Source of the DNA: Panagrolaimus kolymaensis
Lineage: Eukaryota; Nematoda; Chromadorea; Rhabditida; Panagrolaimidae
Direction of reading: 5' to 3'
DNA length: 64,000 nt
Assembly: GCA_028622995.1 (NCBI GenBank)
Contig: JAJQJQ010000005.1
Location: forward strand, 4,402,001-4,466,000
Made by a program: the position numbers and the translations under genes. Positions 1 through 9,526 of the stretch are shown in pieces (position 1 is the first letter of the stretch; each line of letters begins with the position of its first letter). A model generated the notes under the pieces. It had not been told where the DNA came from. It saw only the letters and a list, made by a program, of their open reading frames with translations, and made no database searches.

Positions 1-2832
1 TTTGTTTAAAACTCTATAATTTTCCTAAACTTCATTCGCTATAACCAAAACTTTCATTCATGGAAGCCAGCATTCATCGCTAAAAACGCGTCATATAAAT
101 TTAGTCTTCTCATATTTCATTTTTACTTTGTTCTTCTCTCTTTTTTTATCTTCACTTCAGCTGCTTCAAGTGTGAAAAAGAGAGAACACTTTAATAAATT
201 GACCTTAGAATAATGAGATTCCATTCGCTTCCGCATTTTTTTTCTCTCGAGAGCCAATCCCACTTATTTAAATTTGAAAACAACGTCGTTTATAAAAAAA
301 AAATTTTGCTTTGCAAATGAGAATGGATGAGAAACATTGAAAATAGCACTTTCTTAAATTTATTTCTTTTCTTTTTTATCATAAAAAAAGTAAGTTGTTT
401 CTTCCGTGTTTTAAACTGCAAAAACCCCAACAAACTTTCCTTTTGGAAGTAAAAAAAGCATGAATCGAAATGAAAGATTCTATGATAGGATACGTCAAAT
501 GAGCAAAGTGAATGGCCCCGCGGGAAGTATCTTTCAGGAAGCTACGTCGAAGAAAAAAATGCTGGATTCATTTGAAATAAAAAAAGAGCTGACTTCAAGA
601 TTTTCTTCTGGAAGATGAAAAAAAGTTGAAAGGCAAGGAAATATTTTTGTTTTTTTGTGGAGGAATGCCGAGATGGAACTTCGATGAATTATGTCGAATT
701 TGTTGATAAAAATGATATAAGAAGAGTCTGCTGGGAGAAATATAGACGTCATTTTTTTGAGATTTCACGAACCTACATAAACAATTCTAAATGATCTCCA
801 AAAAACATCTTTACGTGTCGAAACAATTCCTATCCGCGGCTAGCTTCACTGCCGACCCTTAGCAAAACTGATTTCATTCGCCGCAGTATTGGCTACGACA
901 ATACATTCATTTTCCTCTGTTCCTCTTTCCTTCTTCCTTTCACATCTCCGCTTTCGCCGCCGTATAATCAACTAAAACTCCCTCCATTTAACTCAATTTT
1001 CTTTATGTTGTCATATTTTTTTTTACTTTTTAAGGTGGCAGGCATCTTTTAGTTTTTATTTTTTTCACGCTTTTATTTTCTTTTTTCTACTCTCAAGTAG
1101 TTTCAAAGAAGAACAAAATGAATTCAATCCTATTTGATTTCTTGCTTTTCAAAAAAAAAAGAAAGCTTAAAAATTTTTATTTATTTTTTAATATTTTTAC
1201 TTTGTCTTTTTCTTATTTCTTTTCCGACAGGTAATTTTCTTCATAAAAGTCTGATGACTGTACTGCTTGCTTCCGGAACGCTTTCGTCATAAAAAATAAT
1301 AATTACAGCTTTTTCTGTGTTTTAAAAAATGAGGAACTTCTCTTTTTGAATGTCTAAATGCTTTTCATCTTTTGCTTCTTCATTTTTTGTATTAGTAATA
1401 TTAAATTGTCTTCCTCTTCTTCCTCAATCATTGTCTCATTTTTACTTTGCATCAAAGCTCAACTTAGCTTCCATTTTTACATTGAAATTTTGCAAAATTT
1501 CACGTATTTTTCGTAAATAATAACAAATTGTACTTTTTTTGCTAGATTTCGTTTCTAAAAATACATACATATAATATAGGTAACATAAAAGTACAGTAAT
1601 TTTTTTTAATGGGTTGAAATACAACCTTCACCAATTAACAATACTATATCCTTTTGGGTATTTAAAGAAAATTCATATCAGTATACTTCCTTCAAAATCT
1701 TAGAAATATCAAACTTTCCCATTCATTTTAATAAAGTGACCAACGTAGTGTATTAAAAAATAATAAATTCTACTTTTAATAATAACAAACCCCATCAAAA
1801 TTTTAACTTTACATTTTTCTAGAATATTCACACATATTTTTAGTGATTAACGTCATTGCAAATATCTAAGTTGAAAATAAAATTATTACAATTTTTATTT
1901 TTCGTAAACACCTTCAAAATTTACTTAAAAATTTATATTAGCGAATTTCTTAAAAATTTTAACTCTTTTTTGAATTTAAAAGGTTTATATTTTCAAAATA
2001 ATTACTGCGTCGTTCGAAAAGTAATTTGAGATGTGAAATCCCTCCTTCCTCCTACTCTCTCAATGAGACAAAAAAAAAGAGTAATCATCGAAGGAATTCA
2101 TTTTAATCATTTCAATATTAAATAAAAAATAGCTGTGGTTTATTTCCAAATAAATAAACTTTTTTTTATAAATCTTTTTGATGGATCTTTTACGCTTTTT
2201 TTTTGATGCCGGCCGACAGGAAATGGCGGCACTCAACCGATACCATTCCGCTTTTTTTGGAGCTGCAAAAATCCAAAGCTTTACACCAAATAAAAAATAG
2301 CCTTTTTTGTTCTAAAGTGTTTTTATTGTTATAAAGTTCCAAAAATCAAACTTTATACATTTTTCTATTTATTATTTTGCGTAAATTTTTTTAGCAGCAT
2401 AAAATGAGAAATCATAATAAAAAATCTTTGAAGATGGCACATGAATAAAAGGGTGCTCCTCCTAAATTTCGGCTACAAATTAATGAATGAAAATTAAAGA
2501 GTAAAAGAGCAAATTCTTGCTATCTCTTTTTTTTCTTCTTAATAGCTCTCGAACAATAGCGAAGGCCATGACGGTCAAAAGATTTAAGGAGGAGATTTAA
2601 TTTAAATGTGAATGAATGAGAATTATTTAAGTTTTCGCAGAATCTGAATAATTTACGTTTTTTTATTTATTCATTGTCGCCATATTTTTTTGTTACCAAA
2701 ATAGCGGAAATCCATTCAAATAGCAGATGAATTTTGACATTTAGTATTTTTGAAATTAATAAGTTTAGGCGGTTGTAAAATTTCCCATTTTAAATGATTT
2801 ATTTAAAAATACTTCGCTTCTGAATTACAAAT
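1..2832. other. AT-rich stretch without a recognised gene
   Basis: No reading frame here has coding character: all are short, low-complexity and rich in Phe, Lys, Ile and Leu. The stretch is dominated by poly-A and poly-T runs. A GC-richer patch lies around 830-970 and another around 2205-2255. Either could be regulatory or a transposon relic, but nothing in them is recognisable. Confidence 0.6.
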
Positions 2833-3131
2833 ATACAATGCCTGACATCCAACCGAAGTCAATATAGCCGTTTGTAACCGTTTGTAATCGGTTGGCACCG
2901 GTCGATGCATTGCCAAACATCTCTTTTGTTTGAAAAAAAAATTTCATTCAAAAAATTTTAAAGTTTTCAAAAAATAATTCGAAAGTTTTCGAAAAAAATG
3001 TTGATGAAATTTTTTGAATGAAATTTTTTTTCAAACCAATGATATGTTTGGCAATGCATCGACCGGTGCCAACCGATTACAAACGGTTACAAACGGCTAT
3101 ATTGACTTCGGTTGGATGTCAGGCATTGTAT
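2833..3131. repeat. Foldback (MITE-like) inverted-repeat element
   Basis: The first and last roughly 125 bp are near-perfect reverse complements. The left arm begins ATACAATGCCTGACATCC and the right arm ends GGATGTCAGGCATTGTAT. The arms also share an inner block containing CCGTTTGTAA direct repeats and a GGTTGGCACCGGTCGATGC segment, then a poly-A tract with a one-base length difference. About 45 bp of unpaired A/T-rich sequence (roughly 2960-3006) separates them. There are a few mismatches between the arms near 2925 and 3040. No clear target-site duplication is visible, and the interior has no transposase coding capacity. This fits a foldback or MITE-type element, or an inverted duplication of unknown origin. 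The short plus-strand ORF at 3014-3211 is a by-product of the repeat. Confidence 0.85.
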
Positions 3132-3994
3132 TAACGCAGCCTATTTTTCTCATCTGTACTTTTATCTTCGGTCGTTGTTGCACTATTACGTTTTATTTTA
3201 ACCCTCCATGATGAATGGAAAAATTCCCACGACAACTTTGCTTAAATTCTTTTATTCCCATTTTAGGATTGTTTAACTTTAAGCTTACGTTTTTATTTCT
3301 TTCTTTTTTTCATTCATTCAAAGAATTAAGAAACGGCATTTGAGAGTGATTTTGTTTTATTTTTTATTAAATATATTTATTTCCGTTTCTTTATCTTTTA
3401 ATTATCGCCTAATTTTCTCGAAAAAAACTTATTTTTTAATTCTCAAAAATCTTAAGAATCATATAGAGGATGATGAAGCACGAGATTTCAAGTCCTCATT
3501 TCCTTTGTAACAATAACAACCCCAAGTTGTAGGCAATATATAAAATTGTTGTTATTTTTACCCAACTTTTTTTGTATCTTTCACATGTGAAGTGAAATAT
3601 ATGTTTATTCTAATCTCAACTTAAGTTTTTTTAAATAAAAACTTTCGCCTTTAAAGCTTTTTTCTTCTCTCAACTCTCGCTTCATTTCGACTTTTTGACG
3701 TCTGCGGTGAAATACGATATTCTTTATATTCCATCACTTTTCTTTACTTCCGAATTATTGTTATTTGTGCTACAAATTTTTTTCTATTTTTTTCTTTGCA
3801 ATTGATTTTGTGAGTTTAAATAATAATAAAAAGAACAACAATAAAAAAAGTGGCTTTGGAAGTATCTCCTTACATTTCTCTTTCCCTCTTGTAAAATCAG
3901 CGACATCCGTGAATCCAACGATTTTTTTTTCTACGCTTTTTTTCTAAATAGAAATCTTTACAAAAATCCTTCAAGTTTATTTTTTCAGAGAGGA
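3132..3994. other. Upstream region of the first GPCR gene
   Basis: AT-rich sequence with no supported gene. It ends in a good splice acceptor (TTTATTTTTTCAG at about 3977-3988), seven bases before the ATG of the downstream GPCR. That acceptor could be a spliced-leader site or the end of an intron after a non-coding exon. Confidence 0.5.
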
Positions 3995-6010
3995 ATGTTG
4001 TGCGAAGATGATCCGCCACTTTTTGATAGAAATAATTCAAATACACAAATATTTATAAATGATATGAAAGAATTTGCAATGTAAGGGCTTTGAAATGATA
4101 TACCATAGTAAAATAAGAAATTATATTTTTAGACATTACAATAATTTACATCCATATTTATGCATGGTTATTTGCCCACTGGGAATTTTAGCAAATTTTG
4201 TTCATATTTTGGTTTTGACTCGTCGAAGGATGAAACGATGTTCAGTTAATTGTGTCCTTATTGGAATTGCATTTTGTGATATTATTACAATGCTATCATA
4301 TTTTATTTATATTATTAGATTTGAAATTATTACGAGGTTTTTTGGTGCTAATGGGTTTAGGTTCGTTTTACATTGCGGTAATAGCAAAAGTTTATTTAAA
4401 AAAAAGCATTATAATAGTCTTAACTCGTTTTCAAAGCTTTTACAACTTTTAGTTTTCATGTTATAAAAGTTCCAGGATTTTGCACTTTTTGCGAAGAACG
4501 TGATTTTAAAAAAAAATTTTTTGCGAAAAATAAATTTCTTGCAAATTGAGTTTAAAACAATAGAATTTAAGAAATATTTGTTTTGATGTTTGATTCGACC
4601 AAGATTTGAAATGAGTTTCCAACTTTAGAAAGAAACAAAACACTTCAAAGTTGTGTTTTCTGTTTTTTAAAAAAAGTCCAAGTATTAAACTTTTAGAAAT
4701 TTATTTTAGGCTAACTAAGAAAGAGATAAGAGGAAAATTAACTAAAGTTCACTAAGAAAATACAAATTTTTATATTTATTTATTTTTTAGTTATTTTTGG
4801 GCAAGCTTTTTACGATTGCATGCAACATTAAGCATTGCCCTTCATGCAATAAATTTATATCTTTGCGTTGTAATGGCTTTTATTCGATGGAAAGCAATGA
4901 GAACGGCTCAAAGTATATTTATGAAAAAGCCCAAAATAGTATGGTATATATTTTTTGGAATTGCTGCCATTGTTTGTGTCCTTTGTATTCCAACCTATTT
5001 GGTTCATGATGTTAAGCCTATTAGGCTGAGATCGGAATCAGGAGTGTATCTTGAAATATTGGATTTTTACACCGTTGATATTTCGGTTTTTGCACTTCAA
5101 AATAAATGTAATCTATTTAAAACTAATTTATGGATTATTGGAATATGTTTAAAAGTAAGTAGCAACGAAGTAGAAGCGTAATTGGAACAGAAAATTTTAA
5201 GGCTATACCTTGTTTTTTATTATTATGGTTTACACTCGCATTAATGATGAGACTTCACCGGAATAACGTAAAACGAGCGATGTTATTATATTCAAAATCA
5301 AATAAAGGTGCAAGGAAACGAAAACAAAATTATGATAGAACTACGTTCACTTTAATTGTTGTTCTTACTGTATTCTTGGTAAGTTAGTTTATCGAATTAA
5401 CATCCTTTGAAAAGCATGCAAAAACAAACTCATTAAAAATTTTATTAAAAGCAAAAGAAGAGTAACGTGGCTGTTAAAAAGTAAATTTTCAGACAACGGA
5501 ATTACCACAAGGTTTGATAACAATGCTAAATGCATATTACACAAATGATGTTCATACAATAATTTATATGAATCTTGCCAATGTATTGGATGTTCTTTCA
5601 CTTATCAATTGCTATGTTGGATTTATTGCTTATTGCTTTTTATGCTCAAAATATAGACAAACTTTTATGATGATGATACTTCAAACGTAAGCACTCATCT
5701 TTCTTTTTAACCAAAGATTGAGTTTTTTTTTTGACATGCTTAATGTGACCCCGAAAAAATGTATTAGGCTTTAAAAAACACCAAAAATAAAGATGATTTC
5801 TCTTTGTAATCTCATTATAAACTTCTTTTTTCCATTTTTAGAGTTGAAAAGAAAAACAATATAATTACGACAGCTAAATGTGAAACATATGAACGTTCAT
5901 CCCGACTCCTTTGCAATGATGTGTCAGCCGCAGTACGTGCGAATAATAATAACAATAATATCAGCAGTTATACCACAAACAATAATTATCTTTTATCGAC
6001 GTTTATTTGA
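3995..6010 (+). CDS. DMSR-type neuropeptide GPCR (paralog A)
   Basis: Rhodopsin-class seven-helix receptor of the nematode DMSR (dromyosuppressin-receptor-related) group, which binds FMRFamide-like peptides at the plasma membrane. Six exons fit by phase: 3995-4080, 4133-4360, 4791-5154, 5202-5378, 5493-5686 and 5842-6010. The protein has a 30-residue extracellular N-terminus ([14 protein letters not shown]), TM1 with [16 protein letters not shown], and TM2 with [10 protein letters not shown]. An [18 protein letters not shown] segment (TM3 end, with FIRW in place of DRY) is followed by [18 protein letters not shown] (TM6) and [13 protein letters not shown] (TM7). The C-tail is rich in Asn and Ser. 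The start matches paralog B at 9526 (MICSQELELFDLND), and exon 1 is 86 nt in both. Intron 2 (430 bp) is the long one. DMSR assignment is by family pattern; the ligand is unknown. Confidence 0.85.
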
Positions 6011-6649
6011 AAAACAAAAAATATTAGAAAAATTACTTATCTCTCTTATTTTTTTTATACACGAAATTACGGGTACTTTAAAATGTTTGAAAATATATAA
6101 AAGTTATAAAGTTTTATTTATATTTAACCAAATGCTTCCCTCAATTTCTGCAATATTTGACAAAGAGGAATTTTAAAAGCAGTCTCATGAGAATTTTTGC
6201 AAGAAATGTTTATCATTTTTAAAAGATCTTACTTTTTTTTGTAGAAGTCATTTATCTTCAACAACAAGATAAATGATAATCCAATGTTCACAAAAACATT
6301 GTAAAATGTGTTTTGTTTTTTCAAACAAGCTTGCATAATTTTCCTTAACTAAAATAACCATCTACATAAATAACAGTGAAAAAAAATCAAAACAATTATC
6401 ACATTAAATGGTCATGATTGTATTGCTTAGTGTATGAATTCCATTTTTTAAAAGATAGTGAAAGTAAATTGCAACACAACGATCGGTACCAATAAGTGTC
6501 ATTTTTTCATTTTAAACAAAAATGAAACAAAAAAACTGCGAACCATCGGTGACAAGCAGAGACACGTGAGCGAGAAAAATGCAGGTATTTTTTTCATTCA
6601 ACAAACTGAAAAAGAATGGTCGCGTTCGGCTGAGCGTTGAATTGATTTG
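6011..6649. other. Short AT-rich intergenic stretch
   Basis: This is the 3' side of the GPCR gene and the upstream side of the microprotein gene. It contains a weak 60-codon ORF (6458-6640) that I do not support as a gene. A small inverted repeat near 6249-6275 (ATTTATCTT...AAGATAAAT) is visible. Confidence 0.4.
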
Positions 6650-6664
6650 TTTTTTGACTTTTTA
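6650..6664 (+). promoter_or_regulatory. Strong splice-acceptor-like site (possible spliced-leader site)
   Basis: A T-rich tract ending TTTTTGACTTTTTAG lies 136 bases upstream of the microprotein ATG. No matching 5' exon is recognisable, so it may be a trans-splice acceptor. If used, the 5' UTR would hold a 12-codon upstream ORF starting at about 6690. Confidence 0.45.
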
Positions 6665-6800
6665 GTTGATTTTGCAATCGGAGATACATGAACGTTACTA
6701 TTTTTAACAATCATCTTTGCTCATAATAATAATCTGATTATTTGACATAATCGAATTTTCCTTTTTCGTTTTTAACCTATTTTTTAAATCATATTCTAAT

Positions 6801-6977
6801 ATGTCTCCAGCACAAATTCCTAATCGAAATTTAAATTCTGATGAAGCTCGACAAGTTTCGCCTCAATCTCCTGACCTTGATCAACTTATTAATAACAACC
6901 ATCATTCACGTTCCATTGTTGATAATCATTGGCCATTTTGGAAAATTATCATGATCATAGTCGTTGGTGGATTATAA
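6801..6977 (+). CDS. Putative tail-anchored membrane microprotein (58 aa)
   Basis: An intact ATG-to-TAA ORF of 58 codons with codon use like the neighbouring genes. The N-terminal 40 residues are polar (Asn, Ser, Pro, Gln and Asp rich, starting MSPAQIPNRN). The C-terminus is hydrophobic (HWPFWKIIMIIVVGGL), as in a tail-anchored membrane protein. Directly after the stop, the -1 frame continues hydrophobically as IILMGGFTKFHPHSN and stops at 7021. That would complete a transmembrane helix of usual length. This suggests either a one-base deletion (pseudogene or sequence error) or a natural shortened C-terminus. An AATAAA-like signal lies at about 7178. I do not recognise the family and no function is proposed. 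Confidence 0.5.
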   Translation: MSPAQIPNRNLNSDEARQVSPQSPDLDQLINNNHHSRSIVDNHWPFWKIIMIIVVGGL

Positions 6978-7475
6978 TTCTCATGGGAGGATTCACAAAA
7001 TTTCACCCACATTCAAATTAAATAATAATATCTATGAAATAATAACAATTTAAGTAATTTTTTTTGTTACAAAATAAGATTTATAAACGGGTTAGATTAT
7101 TTTTATAAAGTCAACTGCTGTTATACTTTTGTATCCGTGAATTTTTTTTTTAATTTGTCATTGTCTAGTTGACATCAAATAAAAAGCTGCTTTGGAATTT
7201 TCGTCACAACATTTTAACTTGGATAAATTATGACCTCAATTTTCCCAAATGCGACTACACTTAATATTTAAATAACTTTAAGAATTTTTATTGAACGTCA
7301 AAGAATTATATGTACGAAGTTAAATAAAGCCATTATTAGCAAAAGATAAAGCATAAATAATGAATGAACCCATTTTGAATGCGACAAAGAGAGAGAAACA
7401 GAGATCAAAGATTAAGAAAAATTACCCAGTATTAGCCATATTTAGGATTATATGTATTTACAGATGAGGGAGAAT

Positions 7476-9526
7476 TTACAATAAAACATCTTGGTCATCC
7501 AAGAATCGAATCATGGTATTTTCAACTAATAAAGTTTTTACTGGAGCTTTATCGTAGAAGATTCGTCTTGCACGAACGATAAAAGATTTAAAGGTATCTC
7601 GATAGACTGAAGACATGAGAGGATAAACAATGAAACAAGCGTTACAATTAATTAAAGAAAGCAAATCAAGAATTTCACCGAGACTTAAATAAACAAATTG
7701 ATGAATATCATTGGGAAATAAGCCATTTAGCACAGCTAAAAGACCTTGAGGGAATTCTGTTAAAATAAATACAGTCATAAGAACAATCAAAGTATGGGTG
7801 GTTCGATCAGTTTTTCTATCAGCTCGTTTGGTTGCAATTGATGTACCTGAAGTCAAACGCTTTCGACGACGTTTGTTTAAATCTAATTCACAAAGAAGCG
7901 CGATGGTGAAAACAAATAGCAATAAACATGGAATAACCTGAAAAAAATAAAATAATTAGTTTCATGTTTTATGAAAAAAGTTTTAAAAAATGTACGAACC
8001 TTAAATACGATACCCGTAAGCCATAAATTTGCTTTAAAAATAAAGCAAGTATTTCCCGTTGATAGTTCGCTCAATCCAACGGTATAAAGTGCACCAGATT
8101 CTGTATCAGCAACTTTGACGATATCATGAACGAGGAAAGTGGGAACGCAGAGGGCAATTACGAATAGGCTGATAACAAGGAAAATTGGCCTGAAAAAATA
8201 AAAAATTTATAAAATGCATTAAAAATTCTGATGCTTAGACACTTCCGTTGCACTTTTATTATTTTTACGCTTTTTTTGAAACATTAAAAAATTATTAAAT
8301 TAATTCTATCATATCCTTTCTAAAAATGAGCTATGACAAATTTTTTATATTTTAGATCAAAAAAGGAGGCATAATTTTGAAAATTATGCATCCCAAAAAA
8401 TTTTTTGTTTCCTAGGATTTAGCTCATTTACAAACCCTCCTTTTTGTGAAACTAATTTACTTTTCAGATTTTTTGGAATTGTTAAAGCTTTTCCATTTTC
8501 TTTTTGAGTCCCTTTGCTTTTGCAATTTTAGAACATTTCAAGAAAGAAAATCATGTGATGATTTGAGAAGAAAAAAGTGTCAAAGAAAGAAAACTACGTT
8601 GTTAGCGTTTCTCTCACTCATGAGTTATCCATAAGTAAGTGTATTCCACGCAAATAATGGAAGCAAATGAAACGCCGAAAAGAAACAATAACAACAACAT
8701 TTTAATTTATGTAATAATTATTATATTTTTAAAATAATATGTATATTTGGTTCCGCATTGACTTTAAAAAAATATGTGTGATGAATAAAACATTCTACTC
8801 TCATGGCACATTTTTTGATAAATTATACTTTGAAAATCGGTCTACACTTTTTTTGGATGCGTAAAAAAATTTAATTATATTTCTCATTAATAAAGAAAAA
8901 GAGTCTATAGAAATTATATTAAATTAATTATAAAAAATGCTCCCCAGAATTTCTTTTGTTTAAGTTTGCACGAAATCTTTAAAAAAAAGATGGACTTACA
9001 ATGCGGATTCGCTTCGATTCCATTTAGAGCTAACAGTTTTTAAAGCTTTGTACCGAACATAAGCTGTAGCCACAGATGTGTAAAGTGTAATGGTATGAAG
9101 GGCGATGCTACACACGACGTGAATCAATAAAAATACAATCCAATGTAAAGCATATCCCAATGGTGGATCAGAGAGATCTACGGCAAATCCAAATCTTAAG
9201 GTGAATATTGTGTATGAAAACATTGTGAGAATATCACAAATTGCAACAAGTGATAAAAGTCGATTAACGGCACTTTGACGCATAATTGGTCGAGTAAGAA
9301 CTGCGAGATGGACGCAATTTGCAATACTTCCAATGATACATATTCCGAGGCAGAGGTATTTATGAACAGAGCCATATGAACTAAAAAAGAAAATATTGAA
9401 GTTAATATTAAAATTCATCGATGAAATAAATGAGACTTACTTTGAAATAGTCACTAATGCTTCCAAAAACGCTAAAGTTTTTGTATCATTAAGATCAAAC
9501 AACTCAAGCTCTTGTGAGCATATCAT
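7476..9526 (-). CDS. DMSR-type neuropeptide GPCR (paralog B)
   Basis: Second DMSR-group peptide receptor, oriented tail-to-tail with paralog A. Four exons fit by phase: 9526-9441, 9380-9000, 8189-8000 and 7937-7476. The N-terminus is MICSQELELFDLND. TM1 ends with ANCVHLAVLTRPIMRQ and TM2 has CDILTMFSYTIFTLRF. The TM3 end reads TSVATAYVRYKALK (YVRY in place of DRY). Intracellular loop 3 is basic (NKRRRKRLTSG). TM6 has VFILTEFPQGLLAVLNGLF and TM7 has LLSLINCNACFIVYPLMSSVY. The predicted protein of about 370 residues is full length. The long third intron (8190-8999) contains an imperfect inverted repeat. Several intron positions agree with paralog A, so the pair probably arose by local duplication. 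Confidence 0.9.
8324..8429. repeat. Imperfect inverted repeat within a GPCR intron
   Basis: Outer arms AAATGAGCT / AGCTCATTT and a perfect central palindrome (GCATAATTTT-G-AAAATTATGC at 8369-8389) bracket partly matching sequence. It lies wholly in the 810-bp intron of the minus-strand GPCR. It could be a decayed foldback element or a structured intronic RNA. There is no evidence for a product. Confidence 0.5.

Noticed and set aside
2000..2040. Mariner-like terminal motif (CGTTCGAAAAGTAA)
   Set aside because: It resembles the start of some mariner inverted repeats, but no matching inverted copy or transposase remnant was found nearby.
3014..3211. 65-codon plus-strand ORF
   Set aside because: It lies in the right arm of the foldback repeat and has no other support.
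8446..8634. 62-codon plus-strand ORF
   Set aside because: It is inside the long intron of the minus-strand GPCR, low-complexity and without splice or domain support.
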